Shown piece after piece: positions 35,391 to 44,426 of a stretch of DNA of 60,636 bases. The stretch spans positions 1 to 60,636 of the forward strand of contig JAQYCQ010000003.1 in the NCBI GenBank assembly GCA_028724585.1. Direction: 5' to 3'. The notes beneath the pieces are model-generated. The model did no database searches. It had not been told where the DNA came from and was given only the letters and a program-made list of their open reading frames with translations. How positions within the stretch are numbered: position 1 is the stretch's first letter; the number at the start of each line of letters is the position of its first letter. This stretch comes from Bacillota bacterium (GTDB lineage: Bacteria > Bacillota > Clostridia > Peptostreptococcales > Anaerovoracaceae). The translations under genes were made by a program, and so were the position numbers.

Positions 35391-36356
35391 CTACTCCCCG
35401 GCGCTTTCATAAGCGCTTATTATCTTTCTTACCAGAGGATGCCTTACTACGTCCCTGTCGTCAAAGAAGGTAAATCCTATGCCTTCCACGCTGCGGAGCA
35501 CGTTTTTCGCATCCACCAGACCTGACATGCGTTTCTTCGGAAGGTCTATCTGTGTCACGTCGCCCGTGATGACTGCCTTGGACCCGAAGCCGAGCCTGGT
35601 CAGGAACATCTTCATCTGTTCTTTTGTGGTATTCTGGGCTTCATCGAGAATGATGAAAGAATTATCGAGAGTCCTGCCTCTCATATATGCCAGAGGGATG
35701 ATCTCTATCGTTTCGCGGTCCCTGAGCCTGGCGACCGTGTCCCTTCCGAAGATATCGTAAAGAGCGTCGTAGAGCGGTCTCAGGTAAGGATTTACCTTCT
35801 CTTCCATGTCGCCCGGCAGAAAGCCCAGGCTCTCGCCTGCTTCTACCGCCGGTCTGGTGAGAACGATCTTTTCCACGTCACGGTCCTTAAAAGCCTTGAC
35901 CGCCATGGCGACGGACAGATAGGTCTTGCCTGTACCGGCAGGCCCTATTCCAAATGAAACATCGTTGTCTCTGATAGATGCCACATAGGCTGCCTGGGTC
36001 CTGGTCTTAGGCTTTATCGGCTTTCCCTTGTTTGAAAAGCAGATGATCTCGTTCCTTATGCCTGACTTCCTCAGGGTGCGTCCGGCGGCATTCATGTCTA
36101 TGATCTCTTCTGTCCTGATCTCGTCAAGAGTATCGCCTCTGCCGACCAGCCATGCCATATCTCTGATAGCGCTCTCTGCCTCGTCAGCGTTTTCCCCGCT
36201 CACGATGACATCGTCGCCCCTGAGCACTACGTTAACGTTGAATTTCTTCTGAAGCAGCTCCATATTGGCATCGTTTTCGCCGAAAACATCAGACAAAAGG
36301 GCCGCGTCCGTTATTTCGATTCTTTTTGTGTTCGAAACTGAATCGTTGTTCTGCAA
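35391..36356 (-). CDS. phoH: PhoH-like ATPase (YbeZ type)
   Basis: The protein is 321 residues from a TTG start at 36356, which follows AAGGAGATTAATA; the frame continues upstream but without a site. Walker A is [19 protein letters not shown], Walker [10 protein letters not shown], with [17 protein letters not shown] between. YbeZ/PhoH works with YbeY in RNA metabolism and lies 5 bases upstream of it here. First gene of the phoH-ybeY/cdd-era-recO operon. Confidence 0.93.
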   Translation of the reverse strand: MQNNDSVSNTKRIEITDAALLSDVFGENDANMELLQKKFNVNVVLRGDDVIVSGENADEAESAIRDMAWLVGRGDTLDEIRTEEIIDMNAAGRTLRKSGIRNEIICFSNKGKPIKPKTRTQAAYVASIRDNDVSFGIGPAGTGKTYLSVAMAVKAFKDRDVEKIVLTRPAVEAGESLGFLPGDMEEKVNPYLRPLYDALYDIFGRDTVARLRDRETIEIIPLAYMRGRTLDNSFIILDEAQNTTKEQMKMFLTRLGFGSKAVITGDVTQIDLPKKRMSGLVDAKNVLRSVEGIGFTFFDDRDVVRHPLVRKIISAYESAGE

Positions 36357-36395
36357 TATTAATCTCCTTCTGATGGGTATTTTAAATCTCCGTTT

Positions 36396-36424
36396 ATTAT
36401 AGTACAAAGTCATACCCGATAAAA
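36396..36424 (-). promoter_or_regulatory. phoH operon promoter
   Basis: A consensus TATAAT (36401-36396) on the minus strand; the -35 at 17-base spacing is weak (TTTTAT). Confidence 0.5.
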
Positions 36425-36460
36425 GAAAAAAGCTGTGCGGGAAAGCACAGCCCTTTTTTA
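36424..36460 (-). terminator. Terminator after the methyltransferase gene, bidirectional form
   Basis: GCTGTGC-GGGAAA-GCACAGC with T-runs on both strands; it ends the minus-strand methyltransferase gene. Confidence 0.88.
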
Positions 36461-36463
36461 TTC

Positions 36464-37213
36464 CTATTTTCCATCTGTGCGCACGGCTATGATCCCCGCC
36501 TTTTTGACCTTGGGGAAATAGAGTGTGCCGTCCTGCTTCCTTACAAGTTTAAGCCTGAGAAAGCTTTCGATGTCCTCTCCTTCGAGACTGTAATAATATC
36601 TTACGTATTCACGGGCCTCGTCCATGCTCTCAAATGGCTGGCCAAATTCTATATCCAAAGGCTCAGCATCGTATTTAAGACCCCGGGCATCGAAAAATAC
36701 CTTCATCTGGTCATATGACTCGAGGCGCTCTCCATGACGGCCGCTGATCCCGTCTCCGGCACCCCTGTCATTCTTTTTCCTTCTCGGTACTATCGCTATG
36801 AAACGATGGTCCGCCGCCTGTTCTATGAGATCCCAGTCGTCTATTTCCGCTCCGAAAAAGCTTGTTATGACCAGATCGTAGTGTCCGCCTTCCAGCGCTG
36901 CCTTCCAGTCGCTGCAGGCAAGGCTAATGTCAGGTGAGCCCTTCTCAGCGAGCTTTTCCCTGAAAAAGCCGCAGGCTGCACTATCACTGTCCACAGCTGT
37001 ATATTTCGACATATGCGGCGCAAGTGCCAGCGCCATATTGCCTGTACCGCAGGCTATCTCAAAACAGCTGTAACCAGGTTCTATGTATTTCAGGATATAC
37101 GAAACAAGCCTGTCATGGTAGCCCGTATACTTAGAGGCCCTGTCGTACCATTCTGCCGACTGCCTAGTCCAGCTGTGCAGAAATCCTTTTATCTCAGATA
37201 AATTTTTCTTCAT
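36464..37213 (-). CDS. Class I SAM-dependent methyltransferase
   Basis: About 250 residues from the ATG at 37213 (MKKNLSEIKGFLHSWTRQSA). Motif I is FEIACGTGNMALALAP; AVDSDSAA is the acidic strand end binding SAM, and VITSFFGAEI follows as post-motif. The substrate is unknown. GGAGAAGAATAGGAAA precedes the chosen start; the longer frame (to 37348) would read through the 12-bp hairpin at 37286-37312 and the rpmB terminator and is rejected. Confidence 0.75.
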   Translation of the reverse strand: MKKNLSEIKGFLHSWTRQSAEWYDRASKYTGYHDRLVSYILKYIEPGYSCFEIACGTGNMALALAPHMSKYTAVDSDSAACGFFREKLAEKGSPDISLACSDWKAALEGGHYDLVITSFFGAEIDDWDLIEQAADHRFIAIVPRRKKNDRGAGDGISGRHGERLESYDQMKVFFDARGLKYDAEPLDIEFGQPFESMDEAREYVRYYYSLEGEDIESFLRLKLVRKQDGTLYFPKVKKAGIIAVRTDGK

Positions 37214-37285
37214 TTTCCTATTCTTCTCCGGTATCCGAATGCCCTCAGCTTCCGCGTAAGAGCAAATCCGCGGTATTTCCGCCAA

Positions 37286-37312
37286 GCCTCTGTCAGCTCC
37301 GCTGACAGAGGC
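37286..37312. repeat. Long-stem TCC-triloop hairpin
   Basis: The GTCAGC-TCC-GCTGAC core is extended to a perfect 12-bp stem (GCCTCTGTCAGC...GCTGACAGAGGC). It lies between the rpmB terminator and the methyltransferase start and has no T-run in the minus direction within 3 bases of the stem. Confidence 0.85.
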
Positions 37313-37329
37313 ATAAAAAGTCTGAACAA

Positions 37330-37372
37330 TAAAAAAAGCGCCCGACATTTACGATGCCTGGCGCCTTGGATT
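37330..37372 (-). terminator. rpmB terminator
   Basis: Minus strand AAGGCGCC...GGGCGC stem around a 17-base loop, followed by seven T, 10-50 bases after rpmB. Confidence 0.75.
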
Positions 37373-37380
37373 TTCCGGAC

Positions 37381-37572
37381 TTAGAGAGCTCTTGTCACTT
37401 TACCTGACTTGATGCAGCGAGTGCAGACGTTCATCCTTCTTACTGTACCATTGTCATTGACTCTGACACTCTGAATATTTGCGTTCCACTTTCTTCTGCT
37501 GTGGATGTTGGAATGGCTGACCATGTTTCCGGAAGTCTGGCCCTTTCCGCAGATTTCACACTTTCTAGACAA
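37381..37572 (-). CDS. rpmB: Ribosomal protein L28
   Basis: The 63-residue protein is bL28 with cysteine pairs CEIC and CTRC (zinc-binding form) and SHSNIHSRRKWNANIQ. The start is a TTG at 37572, reading (M)SRKCEICGKG, 6 bases after the strong site AAAGGAGGTG; the longer frame to 37638 lies within the leader. Monocistronic with promoter at 37677. Confidence 0.95.
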   Translation of the reverse strand: MSRKCEICGKGQTSGNMVSHSNIHSRRKWNANIQSVRVNDNGTVRRMNVCTRCIKSGKVTRAL

Positions 37573-37676
37573 TCGAAACACCTCCTTTGCGCCCTGACGG
37601 GATTTATTCCAAAACGTCCCGTTTCTCAAAGTCGGCAACGTTTATTGCGATTTGCTTTTTATCATTAACAGCAGTT

Positions 37677-37704
37677 ATTATATCACAGATAAGATATTTG
37701 TAAA
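37677..37704 (-). promoter_or_regulatory. rpmB promoter
   Basis: Minus strand TTTACA (37704-37699), 16-base spacer, TATAAT (37682-37677) with TG one base before it (extended -10). The leader is about 100 bases. Confidence 0.75.
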
Positions 37705-37738
37705 ACATTTTTTTCTTTATTAAAAGAATTTATATTCC

Positions 37739-37835
37739 GTCGGCTCCGCCGACAAGGCGCTCGCGCGCGAATGTCTGCCGCGGCGCCGGCAGGACACTAT
37801 AGTTCTGCCGTCAGGCAGCTGTGAGCGGAGCTCAC
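37739..37835. repeat. Cluster of short hairpins in the rpmB-OYE intergenic space
   Basis: In order: GTCGGC-TCC-GCCGAC (37739-37753), a degenerate CGCGCGC-like block, CTGCCG...CGGCAG with 6-base loop, CTGCC-GTCA-GGCAG, and GTGAGC-GGA-GCTCAC (37821-37835, plus a G-T pair). No ORF covers this 149-base stretch. Confidence 0.75.
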
Positions 37836-37853
37836 GCCAGGCCTCTATATTTA

Positions 37854-38852
37854 TTATGCCTTTGCTTCTGCCTCCAGCTTCTTTACGAAAGCCGGATCCT
37901 TGATCAGAGGCCTTGAAAAACCGAAGAAATGCACTCCCTGGCCCTGATCTATCTTCTTTATCATGCTGTATTCCCTGAGACCGCCCGTAAGGATGACGTC
38001 CTTATCTATCTCAAAGGCCAGCGCCCTGGCGCCCTCGAGATAGTAAGCTCTTTCCTTCTCCTGGTCGTGCTGGTTCCAGCCGAGTCCGCTTACTTCTATA
38101 CAGTCTATGCCCTTCTGAGCCAGTATTTTGCCCATCTTTACGAACTGGGCTACTGTGAGCCCGTTCTCGCATCTCTCAGGAAGCTCATCTACTGAGTTCA
38201 TCTTGATCCATACCGGATAGTCGTCACCCAGAAGAGCTTTTATGCTCATTAGTATCGCTTCTATGATACGTACCTGATTTTTCATAGTTCCGCCGAACTC
38301 GTCCAGTCGCCTGTTGTAGAACGGTGAGATGAATTTGGAGAGCAGGTAACCGTGGGCAGCATGTATCTGTACCCCGTCAAAGCCCGCTTTTTTTGCCCTT
38401 ACCGCCGCTGAGACGAAGAGCTTTACTACAGCCGCGATGTCGTCATACTGCATCTCGACCGGGATGATGCCCGATTTAAGGTCTTTTACAGGCGAAGGAC
38501 CGAGGATCTTAGCTGTTTCAGGATGCTCCTGAGACTGAGCAGAGCCGTGGGCTATCTGCATGACGATCTTCCCGCCGCGGGCGTGGACAGCGTCCACTAT
38601 TTCCTTATATTCAGGGATAAAGCTGTCATCGTAGATGCCCAGCATGTTGTGCAGGGATTTCTCATAATCGTCGACGCAGGCGAAGGATGTTATGATGACT
38701 CCTACTCCGCCGTCGGCAAGATCACAGAGGATCTGCTTAGTCTTTTCTGTCGGATGGCCATTGTCATCGCCGGTGCCTCTCCAGGTAGCCGAACGCACGA
38801 AATGGTTGCGGGACTCTATCCCGCCGATCACACATGGATCAAACAAGCTCAT
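37854..38852 (-). CDS. NADH:flavin oxidoreductase (old yellow enzyme family)
   Basis: The 332-residue TIM-barrel protein has RNHFVRSATWRG, KIVMQIAHGSAQS, VQIHAAHGYLLSKFISPFYN (active-site histidines of the OYE family) and EFGGTMKNQVRI. It lacks the C-terminal Fe-S/FAD part of 2,4-dienoyl-CoA reductases, so it is the short FMN form; the substrate is unknown. AAGGAGACAATACG precedes the ATG. Confidence 0.88.
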   Translation of the reverse strand: MSLFDPCVIGGIESRNHFVRSATWRGTGDDNGHPTEKTKQILCDLADGGVGVIITSFACVDDYEKSLHNMLGIYDDSFIPEYKEIVDAVHARGGKIVMQIAHGSAQSQEHPETAKILGPSPVKDLKSGIIPVEMQYDDIAAVVKLFVSAAVRAKKAGFDGVQIHAAHGYLLSKFISPFYNRRLDEFGGTMKNQVRIIEAILMSIKALLGDDYPVWIKMNSVDELPERCENGLTVAQFVKMGKILAQKGIDCIEVSGLGWNQHDQEKERAYYLEGARALAFEIDKDVILTGGLREYSMIKKIDQGQGVHFFGFSRPLIKDPAFVKKLEAEAKA

Positions 38853-38914
38853 CGTATTGTCTCCTTTTTGTATACAGCCGCGCCTCCCGGAGCACGGGCA
38901 GGCGCTTCACGCAC

Positions 38915-40111
38915 TTAGATCCTGTCCGGACCTATAGATACGGTTTCCATTGTCTTCATTGCTTCGTCGATCAGCGCTTCGACGTCCAGCTTCGACTCCG
39001 ACTCCAGGATCTTCTCGAGCTTAGGCTTTGTGACAGGGTGCTTAGGCAGGAATACCGTGCAGCAGTCCTCGTAAGGCTCGATAGAAGTCTCGTATGTACC
39101 GATCTTTCTGGCCCTGTCTATGATATCTATCTTATCCATAGCGATCAGAGGGCGCATCACAGGAATGTCTACGGCATTATCTGTCGCCACGAGGCCCTGT
39201 ACTGTCTGGCTGGCCACCTGTCCTATGCTCTCGCCGGTGATCAGCATATCGCACTTGTTCTGTTTAGCGACGCGCTCCGCGATCATCATCATAAACCTTC
39301 TGGAGAGGATGGTCATCTCGTCCTCAGGGCAGTTTTCGCCTATAGCCTGCTGGATAGAGAGAAGGTTGATTGAATGCACTTTTATTGTACCACAATATCC
39401 CGCGAGTATGCCCGTGAGGTCATATACCTTTTCCCTGGCGCGCTCGCTGGTGTAAGGGTATGAGTGGAAGTGTACCGCTTCTATCATCATGCCCCTCTTA
39501 GCCATCATCCAAGCCGCGACAGGGCTGTCTATGCCTCCAGAGAGCAGGATGAGCCCTCTGCCGTTGGTGCCGAGAGGAAGGCCTCCGAATCCTCTGATCT
39601 TATCGGCGAACACATAGGAATGGCCATGCCTTACATTTACATAAAGCACACAGTCCGGATTGTGTACGTCGACCCTGATCTGACCGTCGTTGGCCTTGAG
39701 CACATAACCGCCGATCCTGGACGCAATCTCAGGAGACTGGACCGGGAAGGACTTGTCGGCACGCTTGGCTTCTACTTTAAATGTCTTTATGTTCCTCTGC
39801 GGGATCAGCTTCTTCATGTACTCAGCCGCGGCCTCGCCTATCTTTTCCATATCTGACTCAGTCTCGACAGCGCTGGAGAGAGATGCCACGCCGAAAACGT
39901 TGAGGATAGTGTGCTCCACTTCCTCTTCCGGATATTCCGCAGGGGTTTTGACAAAGATCAGTCCCTCCTTGCGATAGGCTTCCACGTTTTTGTAATCCTT
40001 GAGCGCGTTTTTGATCCTGCCTAACAGGACCTTTTCAAAATACGGCTTGTTCATGCCCTTGAGGGCCACCTCGCCGGTCCTTACTATATAAGTATGCTTT
40101 TCATTTTCCAT
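38915..40111 (-). CDS. thiI: tRNA 4-thiouridine synthetase
   Basis: The 398-residue protein has an N-terminal ferredoxin-like and THUMP region (about 1-165) and the PP-loop ILLSGGIDSPVAAWMMAKRG. It activates U8 of tRNA as adenylate for sulfur insertion. The C-terminal rhodanese domain of the E. coli enzyme is absent, as usual in Firmicutes, and the sulfur donor is expected to be the cysteine desulfurase encoded 20 bases upstream. Confidence 0.95.
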   Translation of the reverse strand: MENEKHTYIVRTGEVALKGMNKPYFEKVLLGRIKNALKDYKNVEAYRKEGLIFVKTPAEYPEEEVEHTILNVFGVASLSSAVETESDMEKIGEAAAEYMKKLIPQRNIKTFKVEAKRADKSFPVQSPEIASRIGGYVLKANDGQIRVDVHNPDCVLYVNVRHGHSYVFADKIRGFGGLPLGTNGRGLILLSGGIDSPVAAWMMAKRGMMIEAVHFHSYPYTSERAREKVYDLTGILAGYCGTIKVHSINLLSIQQAIGENCPEDEMTILSRRFMMMIAERVAKQNKCDMLITGESIGQVASQTVQGLVATDNAVDIPVMRPLIAMDKIDIIDRARKIGTYETSIEPYEDCCTVFLPKHPVTKPKLEKILESESKLDVEALIDEAMKTMETVSIGPDRI

Positions 40112-40131
40112 ATCATTTCACCCGAAATGCC

Positions 40132-41322
40132 CTATCTGCCCATCCTGCGGGCAAGAGCCATCATCTTTCTATGTTCCTTCGCCGCTTCCGCCAGCGCTTT
40201 TACCGTATAATCTATCTCTTCCTCAGTGTTGTCGTAAGAAAGGCTGAACCTCAGCGCGCCTTCTGCCAGGTTATCGCTCACTCCCATAGCCTCAAGCACA
40301 TGGCTGAAGCCCTTCTTATGGGAAGAGCAGGCCGAACCCGTCGACACATATATATCCTTCTGTTCAAGCATATGGAGCAGAACTTCGCCCCTGGTGTCCT
40401 TGAGTGAAACGCTGACTATATAAGGAAGCCACTTATCCGATCCGGGATCCCCGTCCTTTTCAGGTCCGTTGATCTCCACGTCAGGGATATTTTCCTTAAG
40501 TCCGCTGATGAGCCTGAGAGCAAGCCCTCTTACATGTTCCAGATTCGAGTCCATCGACCGCTCCGCGGACGAAGCTGCGCATGCCAGGCCGGCTATGCCC
40601 GGAAGGTTCTCTGTGCCTGAGCGGAAGCCGCGTTCCTGGCCGCCGCCCCTCACGAGCGGACGTACATTTATGCCTTTTCTCACAAATATGAAGCCTGTTC
40701 CGCGCGGACCGTGGATCTTATGTCCGCTTACAGCCAGTGTATCTATGTTCATTGCTTTTACCTCTATCGGAAGCTTTCCGAAGCTCTGCACGGCATCGCA
40801 GTGGAAAAGAGCCTTGCCCTGTTTTTTCACGAGCCTTCCTATCTCTTTTATCGGCTGAACTGCTCCGGTCTCGTTGTTGGCGTGCATCACTGATACGAGG
40901 ATAGTATCTTCATCCAGCGCTTTTTCAAACGCTTCCATATCTATTATTCCATCGCTTTTTACAGGGATCCTGACAACGTCCATTCCCCGGCGCTCCAGTT
41001 CGTCGAAGCATTCCATGACAGCGGGATGCTCCGTTTCCTGGGTTATAACGCGGCTGCCTTCCCTCTTGAGCGCTTCCGCTATTCCCAGTACCGCGGTATT
41101 GTCTGACTCCGTTCCGCCGGAGGTAAAATATATCTCGTCAGGATGAGCGCCGATAGTAGACGCTATCTCTTTTCTGGAAGCCTTGAGCGCCTTCTCGGCT
41201 TCAACTCCCAGCCTGTGAAGGGATGAAGGGTTTCCAAAAGTCTCTTCAGCTGTCCTCGCCACAGTCTCTGTCACCTCGCGCGACTGTTTAGTCGTCGAGC
41301 TGTTGTCCAGATAAACAAACAT
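40132..41322 (-). CDS. Cysteine desulfurase (NifS/IscS family)
   Basis: About 396 residues from the ATG at 41322 (MFVYLDNSSTTKQSREVTET), preceded by AAGGAGACTAT. PLP lysine context is SGHKIHGPRGTGF; the catalytic cysteine lies in STGSACSSHKKG. It moves sulfur from cysteine to acceptors; pairing with thiI argues for tRNA thiolation (IscS2/NifZ-like role). An imperfect triloop hairpin (CCGC-TCC-GCGG, 40558-40568, with flanking pairs after one mismatch) lies at a variable loop. Confidence 0.93.
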   Translation of the reverse strand: MFVYLDNSSTTKQSREVTETVARTAEETFGNPSSLHRLGVEAEKALKASRKEIASTIGAHPDEIYFTSGGTESDNTAVLGIAEALKREGSRVITQETEHPAVMECFDELERRGMDVVRIPVKSDGIIDMEAFEKALDEDTILVSVMHANNETGAVQPIKEIGRLVKKQGKALFHCDAVQSFGKLPIEVKAMNIDTLAVSGHKIHGPRGTGFIFVRKGINVRPLVRGGGQERGFRSGTENLPGIAGLACAASSAERSMDSNLEHVRGLALRLISGLKENIPDVEINGPEKDGDPGSDKWLPYIVSVSLKDTRGEVLLHMLEQKDIYVSTGSACSSHKKGFSHVLEAMGVSDNLAEGALRFSLSYDNTEEEIDYTVKALAEAAKEHRKMMALARRMGR

Positions 41323-41347
41323 ATAGTCTCCTTGTCTATTTTTGCGT

Positions 41348-41376
41348 AAAAAAGGCCGCCTCAAATGAGGCAGCCT
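41348..41376 (-). terminator. rny terminator
   Basis: Minus strand GGCTGCCTC-ATTT-GAGGCGGCC (one G-U) followed by six T, 16 bases after the rny stop. Confidence 0.9.
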
Positions 41377-41391
41377 GTGGATCTTTAAATA

Positions 41392-42972
41392 TTACTTGGC
41401 ATAATCTACCGCGCGAGTTTCCCTGATGACATTTACCTTTATCTGTCCAGGATACTGCAGCTCGCTCTCGATCTTCTTGCTGATCTCTCTGGCAAGAAGC
41501 GGGATCTCGCTGTCAGATTTCTCATCAGGTTTTGCAATAACTCTGATCTCACGACCTGCCTGTATAGCGTATGATTTTTCAACGCCAGGAGTCGTGTCCG
41601 CAATTTCCTCAAGTTTCTGAAGCCTCTGGATATAATTTTCAAGAGTCTCACGGCGTGCTCCCGGCCTTGCGGCTGAAAGGGCATCAGCTGCTGCGATGAG
41701 AACAGCCTCAGGGCTCTTCGCTTCGTAGTCTCCGTGATGGGCTGCCATCGCGTCGATAACAGCTTCTGACTCTTTGTACTTTCTGAGAAGGTCGATACCT
41801 ATATCTACATGAGTGCCTTCAACTTCATGGTCTATGGATTTACCGATATCATGGAGCAGTCCGGCTCTCTTCGCGAGCTTGGTATCAAGACCCAGCTCTG
41901 ACGCCATAAGGCCTGCCAGCTGGGCGACCTCTACGGAATGCTGCAGCACGTTCTGGCCGTAGCTTGTCCTGTACTTAAGACGTCCGAGAAGTCTGACGAG
42001 CTCAGGATGCAGGTTGTGGATGCCCACGTCGAACGTAGCCTGTTCTCCTGCTTCCTTGATTGAATTGTTCACTTCACGCTCAGCCTTAGCTACAGTCTCT
42101 TCGATACGGGCCGGATGGATACGTCCGTCTACGATGAGCTTTTCGAGTGTGATCCTCGCGACTTCCCTTCTCACTGGATCGAAACATGAAAGGATGACCG
42201 CCTCAGGCGTATCGTCGATTATAAGATCAACGCCTGTAGCTGTCTCGATCGCGCGGATATTCCTTCCTTCGCGTCCGATGATACGGCCCTTCATGTCGTC
42301 GTTAGGAAGGCTTACCACCGATACTGTCGACTCAGCGACCTGGTCAGCGGCGCATCTCTGGATGGCTCCGACTATGATCTCCTTAGCCTTCTTATCGGCT
42401 TCTTCCTTCGCTTTAGACTCGATATCCTTGATCATGAGGGAAGCGTCGTGACGAACTTCCTTCTCGACATTTGAAAGGAGGATGTCCCTCGCCTCATCGC
42501 TCGTCAGACCTGAGATCCTTTCCAGTTCCTCATTCTGCTTATCTATGAAGCTGTCTATCTCCTTCTGCCTTTCAGCGATGTAGTTATCGAACTCTTTCTC
42601 CCTTCCGGTGAGAGCTCTCTCTCTGCCTGCCAGGCTGTCTTCCTTTTTCTCAAGGTTTTCGAGTTTCCTGTCGATCGATTCTTCCTTTGCCAGGAACCGT
42701 TTCTCGAGCCTGTTGACTTCGTTCCTGCGTTCTCTGGCGTCTCTTTCTGCTTCAGTGCGCATTCTATGCGCTTCTTCTTTTGCTTCGATAGTTATTTCTT
42801 TTTTTATAGTCTCAGCCTGGTTTTCAGCGTCAAGGACGATATTCTGAGCGCGCTGCTCAGCAGATCCGATCGTCTTTTCGCTGACTGATTTGCGTATGAT
42901 ATAGCCCAGCAGTATGCCTATGAGCAGAGCTGCCGCGGCTGCGCCAAGTATCAGCACTTTGACTGTATTTAT
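41392..42972 (-). CDS. rny: Ribonuclease Y, start codon probably AUA
   Basis: About 526 residues: N-terminal membrane helix ([20 protein letters not shown]), long charged coiled coil (about 30-200), KH domain ([20 protein letters not shown]) and HD domain ([13 protein letters not shown]). RNase Y starts mRNA decay from the membrane. The only canonical in-frame start upstream is a TTG at 43023, but it lies before the strong AGGAGGTGGG (42989-42980). ATA at 42972 is 8-10 bases after this site; the next GTG (42957-42955 region) is about 25 bases away. Monocistronic. Confidence 0.9.
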   Translation of the reverse strand: MNTVKVLILGAAAAALLIGILLGYIIRKSVSEKTIGSAEQRAQNIVLDAENQAETIKKEITIEAKEEAHRMRTEAERDARERRNEVNRLEKRFLAKEESIDRKLENLEKKEDSLAGRERALTGREKEFDNYIAERQKEIDSFIDKQNEELERISGLTSDEARDILLSNVEKEVRHDASLMIKDIESKAKEEADKKAKEIIVGAIQRCAADQVAESTVSVVSLPNDDMKGRIIGREGRNIRAIETATGVDLIIDDTPEAVILSCFDPVRREVARITLEKLIVDGRIHPARIEETVAKAEREVNNSIKEAGEQATFDVGIHNLHPELVRLLGRLKYRTSYGQNVLQHSVEVAQLAGLMASELGLDTKLAKRAGLLHDIGKSIDHEVEGTHVDIGIDLLRKYKESEAVIDAMAAHHGDYEAKSPEAVLIAAADALSAARPGARRETLENYIQRLQKLEEIADTTPGVEKSYAIQAGREIRVIAKPDEKSDSEIPLLAREISKKIESELQYPGQIKVNVIRETRAVDYAK

Positions 42973-43028
42973 TTGTAACCCACCTCCTGGTTTGTTTATA
43001 TGAACCGGCGCTAAGGCCGCCAAAACTT

Positions 43029-43050
43029 ATTGTATAACAAGCTGTACAAT
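43029..43050. promoter_or_regulatory. Dyad in the rny-rodA divergent region
   Basis: ATTGTA-10 bases-TACAAT overlaps the probable -10 of rny (TATACAAT on the minus strand). Could be an operator or chance in AT-rich DNA. Confidence 0.3.
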
Positions 43051-43131
43051 TATTTTCATATGCTATATAGTTGAATCAGCAAAACGAACTTCTGAATCTT
43101 TATTAATTAAGCTTTAAAATAATTATTCATA

Positions 43132-43161
43132 TTGATATACATATCTTATTTATATTATAAT
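43132..43161 (+). promoter_or_regulatory. rodA promoter
   Basis: TTGATA (43132-43137), 18-base spacer, TATAAT (43156-43161). Transcription should start near 43168, downstream of the in-frame ATG at 43160, which therefore cannot be the start codon. Confidence 0.75.
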
Positions 43162-43198
43162 GATTCTACTTGCTTGTCAAGAAAAGGGGGTGTCAGTT

Positions 43199-44305
43199 AT
43201 ATACGGTTTGAGAGAACCGCTCCGCAATTCAGACAAAATCCTGCTGGTCCTGCCGCTGATATTCGCAGTTATCAGTATATTGATGGTAGGCAGCACATCC
43301 TATACAGATCATTTCAACATAACCAGAGATGTAGTCGTCCAGGCTGCGGCCTACGTCATCGGCTACGTTCTCATGCTGGTAATGCTCACGATCGATTATG
43401 CTCAGTACGAGGGTATCTACAAGTTCATGTACGTATTCTCGCTGGTGTTCATGCTGCTCGTGTTTACTCCTCTCGGAGTGAGCCAGTACGGTTCGAGAGC
43501 CTGGATAAACCTCGGTTTTACCACACTCCAGCCATGCGAGTTCGTAAAGATAACCTTTACCCTCTGGTACGCGTCATATCTCAAGAGACATAAAGATGAG
43601 CTGGGACACCTTGCCGGACTTCTCAGAGCAGTCTTCTGGGCGCTGCCTGTCATAGGCGCTATAGCGATAGAAGACCTGGGAAACGCGCTCGTCTTATGCT
43701 TCATGACTATGATGATGATATTCTTCGCGGGAGTTGACGGAAAGCTCTTCGCGAAATGCATAGCGGTAGTCGTTGCCTGCACACCTCTGGCCTATCTCAT
43801 GATGAAAGGCCATCAGAAAGAACGTATCGACGCATTTCTCCATCCAGGAGACAAATCCCTGCCCGGCAACTATCAGGTATGGAATTCCAAGGTAGCCATA
43901 GGCTCAGGCGGGATAGACGGCAAGGGACTTTTCCAGGGAACCCAGAAATCACTCAACTATCTACCTGTAGCAAAATCCGACTTCATCTTCTCTGTCATAG
44001 GCGAAGAGCTCGGGTTCATCGGCGGTATCGGGATCATAGCGCTCTACGCGCTCTTCATATACAGACTCATCCGCATAGGACGCAATTCGCGCGACCTCTT
44101 CGGCATGCTGATAGTTACAGGCCTCTGCGCTATGTTCTTCTTCCAGCTGTTCGAGAACATCGGAATGACTATGGGAATAATGCCGGTTACAGGCATCACG
44201 CTTCCATTCGTAAGCTACGGAGGAACTTCAGTGATCGCCAATCTCATGGCGCTGGGGATCATTATAGGAATCGGAGCCAGAAGCAAAATAATCCATTTCG
44301 GCTGA
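43199..44305 (+). CDS. rodA: RodA/FtsW-family peptidoglycan polymerase (SEDS)
   Basis: About 369 residues with roughly ten membrane helices. SEDS features: GSRAWINLGFTTLQPCEFVK (catalytic-region glutamate), AIEDLGNALVLC and MTMGIMPVTGITLPFVSYGG near the end. RodA polymerises glycan strands with PBP2 during elongation. Start assigned to ATA at 43199, 8 bases after AAGGGGG; alternatives are GTG at 43190 (no spacing) or TTG at 43208 (16-base spacing). Orientation is opposite to the mre-pbp2-minD genes, to which it is convergent. Confidence 0.88.
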   Translation: MYGLREPLRNSDKILLVLPLIFAVISILMVGSTSYTDHFNITRDVVVQAAAYVIGYVLMLVMLTIDYAQYEGIYKFMYVFSLVFMLLVFTPLGVSQYGSRAWINLGFTTLQPCEFVKITFTLWYASYLKRHKDELGHLAGLLRAVFWALPVIGAIAIEDLGNALVLCFMTMMMIFFAGVDGKLFAKCIAVVVACTPLAYLMMKGHQKERIDAFLHPGDKSLPGNYQVWNSKVAIGSGGIDGKGLFQGTQKSLNYLPVAKSDFIFSVIGEELGFIGGIGIIALYALFIYRLIRIGRNSRDLFGMLIVTGLCAMFFFQLFENIGMTMGIMPVTGITLPFVSYGGTSVIANLMALGIIIGIGARSKIIHFG

Positions 44306-44343
44306 TAACGATCATCCGGAAATGCGGATATCATACTGCGTAT

Positions 44344-44379
44344 AAAAAAGCGGCCCGCGCCAGCGCGGACCGCTTTTTT
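44344..44379. terminator. Bidirectional terminator between rodA and minD
   Basis: AAAAAAGCGG(C)CCGCG-CCAG-CGCGG(A)CCGCTTTTTT: long stem with one mismatch and T-runs on both strands between two convergent genes. Confidence 0.9.
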
Positions 44380-44426
44380 ACGTCTCCATGTCTGTTATTG
44401 ATACTGACACGAAGTTTTTATTTATA

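Noticed and set aside
37214-37348. N-terminal extension of the methyltransferase frame
   Set aside because: It would translate the 12-bp hairpin and part of the rpmB terminator, and a good ribosome binding site exists at the internal ATG (37213).
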